Origin: Candidatus Kryptoniota bacterium
GTDB lineage: Bacteria; Bacteroidota; Ignavibacteria; Kryptoniales; JAKASW01
Assembly: GCA_036567965.1 (NCBI GenBank)
Contig: DATCTN010000018.1
Location: 1-64,000, forward strand
DNA length: 64,000 nt
Direction of reading: 5' to 3'
Part shown: one piece after another, positions 43,386 through 52,112 of the stretch
How the letters are laid out: the number at the start of each line of letters is the position of its first letter
Position numbering within the stretch: position 1 is the stretch's first letter
Translations under genes and position numbers: made by a program
Notes under the pieces: generated by a model
Databases searched by the model: none
What the model was told of the DNA's origin: nothing
What the model saw: only the letters and a program-made list of their open reading frames with translations

Positions 43386-46349
43386 CTATCGCACGATGAG
43401 CTCATCGTACACATTGGGAAGTTCTTGCTTGGACTTGCCTCCGCCTTCCCACTCCGAGGCGGTCTTTCCTATCGTCCTGAAATCTCCTACTCCCCCACCG
43501 CCATGATCATCCTGAGCCCCCACCAGGACTGTTATCCTCCATCGGGCGTTCGGTTTCCCTAATATGGAATCCGGTAATGAGAACGAGATCTCTTTTGCCG
43601 CGGTGTTCCCAAGTGGATCTGCAGCATCACCTGCTGCCGGAATGTATGATGCAATCTTCTTTCCCGTTCTGTCACAGACCTCGATCCCACCTCCAACAAA
43701 TACAACTCTCTGATAACCTCTTTCTTCCGGAAGAGTGTAATCGGAATTTCTACTTACATCCAACGTCCCATCGATCCCGTCTCCAATCGCAATTGCGACG
43801 AATGTCAATTGGAATCCATATTCCGGATGCCACATCGGGTTCACGAGATTTCTGAAATAGAGCTCGAAAAAAACTCTTCCGGAATCGGAAGAGATTTTTG
43901 CGCGAGTTAGATCGAGAATTCCCTTCTGAAAATATTGATTAAGAGGATACGTATAACTTCCGCCGGGGCCCCGGTCGTCATAAGTAGAATCTTCAGCAGC
44001 TGCTAACACCGTCGCGCTACGGTCCATCTTCTTTATATCGCTCAATTTGAGAATCGTGAAATCGCTTTCCCGTAGAAAGCTCCAGCTCGAGTCGCACTTA
44101 GGCGTCTGGAAATGTAAATTGTCCAGCGTCGTATCGTGCAGCACGAAATTTTTGAGATTATTCACGATGAACGGGACGCCATTCGTGTCGGCGAGGATCG
44201 TGTCGGCTGTCAAAGTGACGTTGATAGTATCTCTACCCTGAAAATAAAATGCAGTGCGAATATGTCTTTCTCCCCCAACATTGCCGAAAATCTTGAACAC
44301 AGTACCGACGGCGCTGTCCAGGGGAACAATCGATATCTGAGTATTATCATTCTCGACAGAATAAGTGACAAAGTAATCCTGATTCTGTCCGGAGTTCATC
44401 CTGAAAGCCACATGGTGCAAGCCGCTGGGCAGATGGGGTGTAAGGGTTATCGATCCTCCCGGCACATCGACCTGTACTCCGAGGTAGTCCTCGTAAAGCG
44501 ACTTGATATACTCTGCGAGGCTCCATGCCTGGCTGAATGCTCCCGACTCCTCAGGTCTGTCCCGGCCTTCGCGAGGAAAAGCGTCGAACAGCTCAGGGAG
44601 AGTGCCGGCAGTCTTGCCATTCAGTATCTCGTTCGTCAGGTATGACGTGCACGCGTACGCAAAATCTTGCTCCGACTCCAGGACGAGATTTGAGACAAGA
44701 GGTCCGGTCAGCCATGGCCAGACGGTACCGTTGTGATAGGCGGCATCCGGGACGTAATAAGGCTGATCGTTATGGTACGGATGAAAATTTGTGTCTCCCT
44801 GGAACAAAGTGGCGACTCCCCAGGGATAGACGAGTTTTTCCACGGTCTCCTTGAGAATTTTCGCGCGCAATGTGCGATCACTTAGCATCCATAGTGAAAA
44901 CAACTGGTTCGGCCTTAAAGAGGAGTCCGGCGAATCGTCGACGTTTAAGTGATCATACAGACGAAGGCCCGTGGTGTCAATGAATCTCTGATTGAAATTT
45001 GCGATCATCCTTTTTGCGAACTCCGTTGTGGCTTCGAAAAGCTGGGTATCACCTGCCTGTCGCGACAGATACCGTGTGGCGAGAATCTCCTTCAGCCAAT
45101 CTGACTGAACGTCGACGGCTCTCGAGCCGCGAGGCGTGTACGGCCCCTTCGGACCAACTGCATCCATCCACGTTTCCTGGTCGCCATGTACCAGGAAGAG
45201 ATCCTTCCCGATGTGGTACCCTATGCTTCCCTCAAACGCTTTTCTAATCGCCGGATAGACCTGGAATAGGAGAATCCTGTCTCCTGTCATTGCGTAATAC
45301 ATAAAGACAGAGTACACAAACAACGGAGTGCCGTCGGCAGTATTATAAATGACTTCTTTAGGAGTTATGAGATTGGGGATTCGGCCGTAATTCGTGCTCG
45401 TCGAATCGAGTTCTTGCTTTGCCGCAAAGTCGAGAATGATCTGTCTGGCTCTTTTGAAATCTCCGATATAGAGTGCGGCCGGTAACGAGATAAAACTGTC
45501 GCGCCCCCAATAATCATTGAACCATGGTAGTCCCGCCCATATCCCCTTCATTCCCTGATCGGAGAGAAGCGCGTCGAAGGAGAGTTTCGCCCACGCCACA
45601 GCTTTGTCAAGTCGCTCATCACCCGACGAAAAATAAGACTTGTTCAGGACTTCTTGCATCCGGTTTTTCCTGCCGGCGGCGAGCTCCCGATAATCCGTCG
45701 AGACGAGAGAAAGTATGTGCTCCACTTCAGAGCGGGTTCTTCCACACGAGACAATGAACGTGACGTCTCTCCCTTTTGTCTTTAAGAAAGCTGGGGAAAC
45801 GAATGGACCTGACCTGTCGGCGTGTTTGACAAGATCCGACTTCCCTCCGCCAAGTGCGATCCAGCGGCCATAAGTGCCTTCAGGCACGGAAGTATTTTCG
45901 AAGAGAACGTATTTCCCCTTTTGGACTGAGAACGTTCGAGCGTCGACTGAATTGAATAGGAGTCTAAATTCAAATTTCATTTCATGAGGAGATTGACATT
46001 GGATGAGCAGGGCATTGAAAGTATCAAGCATAGTAAACGTCTCAACCACATCAGATTTGTATTTCCGCACGAGCCTGTCGGGAAAAACGGTGGTCGCCGC
46101 TTCGGAACGGTCCAGGGAGGTTCCATCCGCGGTGACGGAGTAATCCTTCAGGACAGGATTGTCATAAACCGTCCATCCCTGGTAGGGGGCGGTGTTAATC
46201 CCGTTTGCCTCGCCGAAATAAAAACCGGATTCCTTGTTTGTGTAGCTGTACCACTTTATCTGGTTTTCGGCTCTGATGCCAAGGCTTTCGATCGATAATC
46301 CATGAGGGGACGCCCCTCCGAGGAGGAGAAGTGCCAGGAAGCAATGCAT
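43386..46349 (-). CDS. Secreted GH133-like glycogen-debranching/glucodextranase-type glycosidase
   Basis: This 987-residue exported protein (signal MHCFLALLLLGGASPHG) has an (alpha/alpha)6-barrel typical of amylo-alpha-1,6-glucosidase C-terminal domains: GLPWFNDYWGRDSFISLPAALYIGDF, HGDQETWMDAVGPKGPYTPRGSRAVDVQSDWL, and AAYHNGTVWPWLTGPLVSN. Its last 230 residues (DRGPGGSYTYPLNQYFQKGILDLT...) match the C-terminal domain of glucodextranase. A periplasmic or surface enzyme trimming alpha-glucans is likely. ATG 46349 has AGGTGA upstream. It is flanked by two CX4CH cytochrome-like lipoprotein genes. Confidence 0.83.
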   Translation of the reverse strand: MHCFLALLLLGGASPHGLSIESLGIRAENQIKWYSYTNKESGFYFGEANGINTAPYQGWTVYDNPVLKDYSVTADGTSLDRSEAATTVFPDRLVRKYKSDVVETFTMLDTFNALLIQCQSPHEMKFEFRLLFNSVDARTFSVQKGKYVLFENTSVPEGTYGRWIALGGGKSDLVKHADRSGPFVSPAFLKTKGRDVTFIVSCGRTRSEVEHILSLVSTDYRELAAGRKNRMQEVLNKSYFSSGDERLDKAVAWAKLSFDALLSDQGMKGIWAGLPWFNDYWGRDSFISLPAALYIGDFKRARQIILDFAAKQELDSTSTNYGRIPNLITPKEVIYNTADGTPLFVYSVFMYYAMTGDRILLFQVYPAIRKAFEGSIGYHIGKDLFLVHGDQETWMDAVGPKGPYTPRGSRAVDVQSDWLKEILATRYLSRQAGDTQLFEATTEFAKRMIANFNQRFIDTTGLRLYDHLNVDDSPDSSLRPNQLFSLWMLSDRTLRAKILKETVEKLVYPWGVATLFQGDTNFHPYHNDQPYYVPDAAYHNGTVWPWLTGPLVSNLVLESEQDFAYACTSYLTNEILNGKTAGTLPELFDAFPREGRDRPEESGAFSQAWSLAEYIKSLYEDYLGVQVDVPGGSITLTPHLPSGLHHVAFRMNSGQNQDYFVTYSVENDNTQISIVPLDSAVGTVFKIFGNVGGERHIRTAFYFQGRDTINVTLTADTILADTNGVPFIVNNLKNFVLHDTTLDNLHFQTPKCDSSWSFLRESDFTILKLSDIKKMDRSATVLAAAEDSTYDDRGPGGSYTYPLNQYFQKGILDLTRAKISSDSGRVFFELYFRNLVNPMWHPEYGFQLTFVAIAIGDGIDGTLDVSRNSDYTLPEERGYQRVVFVGGGIEVCDRTGKKIASYIPAAGDAADPLGNTAAKEISFSLPDSILGKPNARWRITVLVGAQDDHGGGGVGDFRTIGKTASEWEGGGKSKQELPNVYDELIVR

Positions 46350-46633
46350 ATTTCACCTAGTTTGATTCAGGATCGTATCCCGATGTCATAGAGATTCGGA
46401 CATCGGCGTCTTGGAAGACTGAGGCGTTTTCTCGGCATCACATAGACGATGGGGGTTGGCTCAACGGGTGTCGTATCAACTGTCGCAATTGCCATATAAA
46501 AAGTCAACGCAACGAAAAACACTATCGCTCTCATCGGCACAATTTAAAGAAGCGGGTGAACATTTGAAAGCCTGTGAAACATAGTCACTTACGATTGTCA
46601 TTGATTCAAAATATTGGAATGTTAAATTGATTC

Positions 46634-47035
46634 GTGAGAAAAATTCTTGCAATAGGATTGATAGCGTTCGCGATCTCTTGCGCGGTGACTTCTTGCAAGA
46701 ACACACTTGACTCGTCGACCGGTCAGACCGACATCGTCTTTCCCTCCTCTGGGGTAAGCTACTTCGGGCAGGTGCAGCCGCTTTTCGACCTTAAGTGTAA
46801 TTCTGTAGGATGTCATAACAGTACCGATCTCGCGGGAGGGCTTGATCTGTCGAGTTACTTCACGTTGATTTCTTACCCGGGAGCCGTAATTGCCAAAGAC
46901 ACGGTCCACAGCGTTCTGATTCAGCGCGTCACGGGAATCGGAGGGATCATGCCGCCTACCCCCATTCCAACATTGAATCAGAACCAGATTCACGGACTCA
47001 AAGTCTGGATCAGCGAAGGCGCAAAATACAATTAA
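46634..47035 (+). CDS. Small cytochrome c-like lipoprotein with a CX4CH site
   Basis: This 133-residue lipoprotein (lipobox VTSC, Cys21) has the haem-like site CNSVGCH (Cys55, Cys60, His61), then GGLDLSSYFTLI, a candidate distal Met in GGIMPPTP, and LKVWISEGAKYN at the end. It is a diverged paralogue of the product at 42808-43212. The start is GTG 46634; no strong ribosome site is visible. Both could be low-potential electron carriers in the envelope. Confidence 0.72.
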   Translation: MRKILAIGLIAFAISCAVTSCKNTLDSSTGQTDIVFPSSGVSYFGQVQPLFDLKCNSVGCHNSTDLAGGLDLSSYFTLISYPGAVIAKDTVHSVLIQRVTGIGGIMPPTPIPTLNQNQIHGLKVWISEGAKYN

Positions 47036-47149
47036 GAAAAGCGCCAGGCGGAAAAGGTGGAAAGCAAGAAGTAAGCACGCGAAGGGGAACAGAGGATACG
47101 GACACCTGTCGAAATTAAAGACAGATGTGTAATGGAGCTTTTTACTTAA

Positions 47150-47395
47150 TCACTCAAACATTTCGTTCATCTGATTTACGACAGTCATTTGGGCCCGAAG
47201 CTCTTGAAGTTTCTTTGTCAATATTTCCTTGTGCTCATGTTCCATCCCGGCCAATGAGAGAAGTACTTCCTTGACCTGTGGATCGCATGCGATCTTGGCT
47301 CCGTGAAGATATTTCTTTTCGGAATCGATCTCGCTCTTGATCGCTTCTTCAAGGATAGAAGTAATCGTTTCGTTAATCTCGGCACAGTCCTTCAT
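47150..47395 (-). CDS. Small two-helix ferritin/rubrerythrin-like protein
   Basis: This 81-residue acidic, helical protein has the sequence EEAIKSEIDSEKKYLHGA...VLLSLAGMEHEHKEIL, in which E-x6-Y and E-x-x-H resemble one half of a diiron ferritin-like bundle. A full site would need a dimer, as in encapsulated ferritins. ATG 47395 has GAGGTGA upstream and lies ten bases after the oxidoreductase stop. It is the last gene of the operon and may protect the oxygen-sensitive enzymes. The function is inferred. Confidence 0.6.
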   Translation of the reverse strand: MKDCAEINETITSILEEAIKSEIDSEKKYLHGAKIACDPQVKEVLLSLAGMEHEHKEILTKKLQELRAQMTVVNQMNEMFE

Positions 47396-47405
47396 TTCAC
47401 CTCCG

Positions 47406-48752
47406 TCAACCTTCGTGTTCAAACTTCTTCATGATAGATAGGAGCGGCTCAGCTTTCTTTTGTCTGGAAATTGAATCCCGGAAAGCTTTCATAGTCATGA
47501 TACCGCTCATTTTCAACGCGAGGAGTATTCCTCCCAACGAGGCGCCGCTTCCTGAGTACTTTTCCCTTAGTCCAACTTTTACTATTCTTCCTTTGCATTT
47601 CGGAATTTCCAGATGACTGTCGGCGATAATCAGGGTTTCCTCTCCAGAGCGCTTGAAGACTCCCTGTGACTCGAGCTCGTGGGTTCCCTCTTCGGAAACC
47701 GCGATAATGAAATCGGGTGACTCGATCCCCGTGAAATAGATTTCGTCAGGTGAGAGAACCACCTCCGACAGCGAAAATCCGCTTCCCTGAGTAACCGGAT
47801 TGTCATTTTTCTGAGTAGCGTTTAATCCAGACAGGACAGCCGCTTCGACAAGAAGATGCGCAGAGAATTGGACTCTCTCTCCTGCCGTGCCCGCGATTAC
47901 GAATCCCATCTTCTTTGTCAGGCTGTTGCCATATTGAGGAGAGAGGAATGCCGATTTACTTCCGGATGTCTCGCGTGGTACGGGAAATTTATTCTTGTAT
48001 GCCTCTCCGAATTCGAGACGGTCTGCCCGATTCACGATGATTCCCAGCTCCGTAGTTTTTCCGGGATAAATTTCCGCCAGCTTGTTTCCCCTTATGGAAT
48101 TTCCACGCGTTGCGTATTCCGTACAAAGCTCAAGGACTTCCACAAGAGCGAAGCCCGGGTGATCGATAGCTTGCGCGATCACGGTCGAGAGATCCCTGTC
48201 GGTCGCGGTCTTTCTAGCGAGAAACCCGGCTCCCGCACCTTCAAGTATAGACACTATATCGATCGGCGGGATTATGTTCCCTCGAGGAGTTGTTGCGGTG
48301 ATGAAATCCATCGGTGAGAAACTTGAATTCTGGCCGCCTGTCATTCCAAAAAGAAAATTGTTGTACAATATTACTGTAACGTCGGCGTTCAGCTGCGCGG
48401 CATTAACCAGGTGGAGCAGCCCTATCATTGCTCCTCCGTCACCGATGACGACGACGTTTTTTAACTTCGAGTCATCGAGTATCGAGTCGGCAATTTCAAC
48501 TCCCGTTGCAAAGGCTGTTGAACGACCGTGAGTTGTGTGAAAGGTGTGAACGGAATGGAAAAGGGCGTCCACAAGTCCGACGCATCCGATATCGCTCGTG
48601 ATGTTTATGTTATGAGGAGGAATTTTTAGTTTTACGAGTGCGGCGTCAATCGCATGAGTTATGTGATGGTGCCCGCACCCTTTGCAGAACGGGAATTTCG
48701 CGTCGACCTTGAGGTAGGTTGACGGAGCTGCCCCAATCGGCATATCAGCCAT
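47406..48752 (-). CDS. 2-oxoacid:acceptor oxidoreductase, beta-gamma fusion
   Basis: This 448-residue protein binds thiamine diphosphate in its first 240 residues (FCKGCGHHHITHAI, ITSDIGCVGLVDALF, VVVIGDGGAMIGLLH, LYNNFLFGMTGGQ). It continues into a gamma-like domain from about 275 (MGFVIAGTAGERVQFSAHLLVEAAVLSG...TQGSGFSLSEV). This is the KorB/KorC arrangement of 2-oxoglutarate- or indolepyruvate-type ferredoxin oxidoreductases. The gamma glycine loop GTAGER departs from the usual GxGGQG. It pairs with the alpha subunit just upstream, overlapping by eight bases. Confidence 0.85.
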   Translation of the reverse strand: MADMPIGAAPSTYLKVDAKFPFCKGCGHHHITHAIDAALVKLKIPPHNINITSDIGCVGLVDALFHSVHTFHTTHGRSTAFATGVEIADSILDDSKLKNVVVIGDGGAMIGLLHLVNAAQLNADVTVILYNNFLFGMTGGQNSSFSPMDFITATTPRGNIIPPIDIVSILEGAGAGFLARKTATDRDLSTVIAQAIDHPGFALVEVLELCTEYATRGNSIRGNKLAEIYPGKTTELGIIVNRADRLEFGEAYKNKFPVPRETSGSKSAFLSPQYGNSLTKKMGFVIAGTAGERVQFSAHLLVEAAVLSGLNATQKNDNPVTQGSGFSLSEVVLSPDEIYFTGIESPDFIIAVSEEGTHELESQGVFKRSGEETLIIADSHLEIPKCKGRIVKVGLREKYSGSGASLGGILLALKMSGIMTMKAFRDSISRQKKAEPLLSIMKKFEHEG

Positions 48753-49896
48753 TCGCGTCGGCTCCCTTCAATGCAAGAACCGATTCCTCGATCTCTGCGG
48801 GTGTTATCATTCTTCCTATCCCGTTTATACCCGTCACTTTCTTTCCACCTAAGATTTTGACAACCTCCCCTTTATAGAGGCCTGTCAGGTTTTCTTCGAC
48901 TACCATTACGGAATTCACTCGAGCGGCGGATTTCATCAATGCCGCTTCAGGAATGGGAAACAAAGTTTGCGCATTCATGAATGAGATCGATTCCCCTTTT
49001 TCTCTCAACTTCGCGACAGCTTCACGCGATGTACGCGCGCTCACTCCATAGCTGATTATTAGTGTTTGTGCATCGTCTTCAGCGTCGAGCAACACCCGAG
49101 TTATATCATCCTGTCTCGCAATAACTTTTTCATGAAGGTGAGCAAGTACTTCCAAAGTCTCGGGAGAATTCTTCTGTAGACTTCCCGACATATCGTGGGC
49201 TGAACCGGTGATAACGACCTTCTCATCGCCCCCGACAGGCGCGAACTCAGGCACATCTTTTCTCTCTTTAAAGTAATAGTTCTTGAAGGCGTCACCGTTT
49301 TTATTTTGATAATATTTCCTGGACGACGTTTCCGATTTAGGAAGTCGATCGTAGTCGACATTTTCCGAAGTCATCGCGACTTCTTTATCCGTCAGGATAA
49401 CGACCGGTGTGCGGAGTCTCTCGGCCACATTGAAGGCGTGGATAGTCAGATCATACGCCTCGTAGGGATCGGACGGTGAGTATACAGGGATCGTGTAACC
49501 GCCGGCTATGGAATGGCCGACGAGGAGGGCATCTCCCTGGCCGCCCTGGGTTGCGCCTCCAGTGCTCGGTCCGAGACGCTGAACTAGCGCGATTACCAAA
49601 GGTGTCTCTGTCATTACGGCATACTGGAGCGTCTCTACCATGAGTGAGAACCCCGGTCCCGAAGTCGCAGTCATTGATTTGAATCCCCGCTGAGACGCAC
49701 CCACACAAAAAGCCAGAGCGGAAATCTCGTCCGGTGAGCTTATCGCCACATCACCCAGCCTCGGCAGTTCATCGATCATATACTTATAAATTCCCGATGC
49801 AGGGGTGATCGGGTAGCCTGCAAAAAATCTGCACCCTGCGGCTATCGCGCCCTCGGCAATCATCTGATTTCCGTTCCTGATCCTGAACTGCGGCAT
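48745..49896 (-). CDS. 2-oxoacid:acceptor oxidoreductase alpha subunit (KorA-like)
   Basis: This 383-residue alpha subunit starts RIRNGNQMIAEGAIAAGCRFFAGYPITPASGIYKYM. It contains ATSGPGFSLMVETLQYAVMTETPLV, VQRLGPSTGGATQGGQGDALL and LTDKEVAMTSE, all typical of 2-oxoglutarate:ferredoxin oxidoreductase alpha chains. With the beta-gamma fusion it would form a complete enzyme making acyl-CoA, CO2 and reduced ferredoxin, or running in reverse to fix CO2. The substrate is not certain from sequence. Confidence 0.88.
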   Translation of the reverse strand: MPQFRIRNGNQMIAEGAIAAGCRFFAGYPITPASGIYKYMIDELPRLGDVAISSPDEISALAFCVGASQRGFKSMTATSGPGFSLMVETLQYAVMTETPLVIALVQRLGPSTGGATQGGQGDALLVGHSIAGGYTIPVYSPSDPYEAYDLTIHAFNVAERLRTPVVILTDKEVAMTSENVDYDRLPKSETSSRKYYQNKNGDAFKNYYFKERKDVPEFAPVGGDEKVVITGSAHDMSGSLQKNSPETLEVLAHLHEKVIARQDDITRVLLDAEDDAQTLIISYGVSARTSREAVAKLREKGESISFMNAQTLFPIPEAALMKSAARVNSVMVVEENLTGLYKGEVVKILGGKKVTGINGIGRMITPAEIEESVLALKGADANG

Positions 49897-49919
49897 TCCG
49901 ATTCAGTCCCTCACTTGCT

Positions 49920-50864
49920 TTACTTCCGGGCCCGAGCTTTGCGCGTCCGGTTCTTTATCGATGGATGAGAATTAGTCTTCGAGGCGGAAACCCTGGTCAG
50001 CAGTCGATTCCACTCCTCGTCGACAGAAGCCTGCACAAACTCGATCTGTTCTTCGTTGAGGTGCCTGAATCGTCCCTGCATCTTCAAATATTCTCTCACA
50101 GGTGTCCCGGCCGGTTCGTGGTTCAGTCGAAAGTCAACGCCATCGAAAACTTCCATGAGCGGGAAGATTTTGCTTTCGATTGCGATCCGGCAGATTCTAA
50201 TAGAATCTTCGGGCTCGTATTTCCATCCGGGCGGACACGGTGAGAATACGTGAATGAACCGCGTCCCCTTGATTTCTTTCGCCTTTCGCACTTTCATCAT
50301 CAAGTCGTCGGGGTACGCCACAGTCGCCGTCGCGAGATACGGGATTCTGTGTGCCGCGAGGATTTCATCAATATTCTTCTTGCGTTCTGCCTTAGGCGCG
50401 TCAGAAGGCGTGGTTGTTGTCCACGCGCCGTACGGCGTCGCAGAACTTCTCTGGATTCCTGTATTCATGTAAGCTTCGTTATCGTAGCAGACATAAATGA
50501 AATCCTCATTACGTTCGGCCGCACCCGACAAGGCCTGGAAGCCGATATCAAAAGTCCCTCCGTCACCGGCAAAGGCGACTACCGTGGTATCGTGGTCACC
50601 GATCATTTCAAGACCGGCTTTCAGTCCGCATGATGTCGACGCGGCAGTCTCAAACGCGGCGTGATAAACGGGAACTCCGGCGGCGGAATACGGGGCCGGG
50701 CCGTCTATTACCGACCAGCAACAAGCTGGTATTACAAGTGCAGTCTTTCTCCCAAGAACGTCGAGAACATATCTCATTGTGAGCGCGCCGCCGCAGCCCG
50801 GACAGGCGAAATGGCCCGGAGACATTATCTCTTCAGATGGTAACTGATATTTAATTTGTCCCAT
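49920..50864 (-). CDS. porB: Pyruvate/2-ketoacid:ferredoxin oxidoreductase beta subunit
   Basis: This 314-residue thiamine-diphosphate subunit has HFACPGCGGALTMRYVL, ACCWSVIDG, VAFAGDGGTFDIGFQALSGAAERNED and CYDNEAYMNTGIQRSSATP. These match PorB/VorB closely. An IEFVQASVDEEW tail follows and there are no extra domains. It starts three bases after the alpha gene stop and should form one enzyme with the alpha, gamma and delta-like proteins encoded upstream. Note that porB here means pyruvate oxidoreductase, unrelated to the T9SS Por proteins. Pyruvate as substrate is likely but not proven. Confidence 0.88.
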   Translation of the reverse strand: MGQIKYQLPSEEIMSPGHFACPGCGGALTMRYVLDVLGRKTALVIPACCWSVIDGPAPYSAAGVPVYHAAFETAASTSCGLKAGLEMIGDHDTTVVAFAGDGGTFDIGFQALSGAAERNEDFIYVCYDNEAYMNTGIQRSSATPYGAWTTTTPSDAPKAERKKNIDEILAAHRIPYLATATVAYPDDLMMKVRKAKEIKGTRFIHVFSPCPPGWKYEPEDSIRICRIAIESKIFPLMEVFDGVDFRLNHEPAGTPVREYLKMQGRFRHLNEEQIEFVQASVDEEWNRLLTRVSASKTNSHPSIKNRTRKARARK

Positions 50865-50867
50865 TTC

Positions 50868-52112
50868 CTACGCTCCCTTTTCCGGTGGACCGATTTCCGG
50901 ACCGTCACTTCGCTGCTTCAATCCTATCCATACGGATTCATGGTCGGGCGTTTCGTGGTTGAGCATGTACGAAAAGATCTCTTTAACTGTATCCGGAGTG
51001 ATATCTCTTCCCCCAAGGCCCGCGATGAATCCGAAGAGCTTAGGTCTTTCCTGGGCGTTATAAAGAACTGCCTTCGTCTCCTGGTAAATGATGCCGGACG
51101 CGCCGAAGGACACGTTTCTATCCAAGACACCGATCTTTCCAACGTGCCGTGCAAGTTCCCGAATCTCTTCCAGCGGAAAAGGACGGAAAGTCCTGACCTT
51201 TAAGAGCCCAACCGGGAATCCGAGACTTCTCATTTCATCAACTGCGATCCGGGCAGTGCTCACCGCTGTAGCCGAGGTAATGAGAACGACCTCGGCGCCC
51301 TCTACGCAATATGATTCTACAAGTCCTCCGTACGAGCGGCCGAACTTCTGCGAATATTCTGAATCAGTGTCACGGATAACCTGGCGCGCATCCTCCATCG
51401 CTTGAAAGAGTTTATATCTCATTTCCATATAAGCTTCGGGCCCGATAAGTGCCCCGTAGGCGCGCGGCTCAGCCGGGTCGATCCGAAACTGGGCTCTCCT
51501 TTGAGGAAGAAATTCGTCCACTACTTCTTGCCGCGGAATAGCAACAGGTTCCGATGTATGACTTAGAACAAATGCATCGAGATTAATCATTATCGGCAAC
51601 GATACAGTTTCGGCAATCTTGAAAGCTTGTATAACCGTGTCGAGAACTTCCTGGTTGCTCTCAGCGTAGAACTGCAGCCAGCCCGTGTCACGCTGCGAGA
51701 GTGAGTCATTATGGTCGACATAGATCGACCATGGAGGGGCCATGGCACGGTTGACATTAACCATTACGATGGGAAGTCTGCTTCCGGCCGACCAGTGAAG
51801 AAGTTCATGCATGAGCGCTAGACCCTGGGATGACGTTGCGGTGAACGCCCGGGCGCCGGCGATCGATGCGCCGATACAGGAAGCCATTGCCGAATGCTCC
51901 GACTCGACTTTTATGAATCGGGCATTCAAGTCTTTGTGGCTGACAATCTCCGACAACTTTTCGACAACACCGGTTTGCGGAGTGATCGGATATGCGGCGA
52001 TCACTTGCACACGGGCGAGCATGACCGCGTAAGATGCGGCATGCGTCCCTTCGATCACCAATATTTTGTCGATAGAAGGATGGATCAGCCCGCTCTTTTC
52101 ATCTATTCCCAT
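50868..52112 (-). CDS. porA: Pyruvate/2-ketoacid:ferredoxin oxidoreductase alpha subunit
   Basis: This 414-residue alpha subunit has IEGTHAASYAVMLARVQVIAAYPITPQTGVVEKLSE, VESEHSAMASCIGASIAGARAFTATSSQGLALMHELLHW and NVNRAMAPPWSIYVDHNDSLSQRDTGWLQFYAES. This is the PorA/VorA pattern. ATG 52112 has AGGAGG upstream and overlaps the flavoprotein gene by ten bases; in-frame extension to 52184 is inside that gene and is rejected. It acts with the beta subunit downstream. Confidence 0.88.
   Translation of the reverse strand: MGIDEKSGLIHPSIDKILVIEGTHAASYAVMLARVQVIAAYPITPQTGVVEKLSEIVSHKDLNARFIKVESEHSAMASCIGASIAGARAFTATSSQGLALMHELLHWSAGSRLPIVMVNVNRAMAPPWSIYVDHNDSLSQRDTGWLQFYAESNQEVLDTVIQAFKIAETVSLPIMINLDAFVLSHTSEPVAIPRQEVVDEFLPQRRAQFRIDPAEPRAYGALIGPEAYMEMRYKLFQAMEDARQVIRDTDSEYSQKFGRSYGGLVESYCVEGAEVVLITSATAVSTARIAVDEMRSLGFPVGLLKVRTFRPFPLEEIRELARHVGKIGVLDRNVSFGASGIIYQETKAVLYNAQERPKLFGFIAGLGGRDITPDTVKEIFSYMLNHETPDHESVWIGLKQRSDGPEIGPPEKGA

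Noticed and set aside
47100-47145. Inverted repeat CACCTGTC...GACAGATGTG between convergent genes as a terminator
   Set aside because: The stem contains a mismatch and there is no T-run on either strand directly after it.
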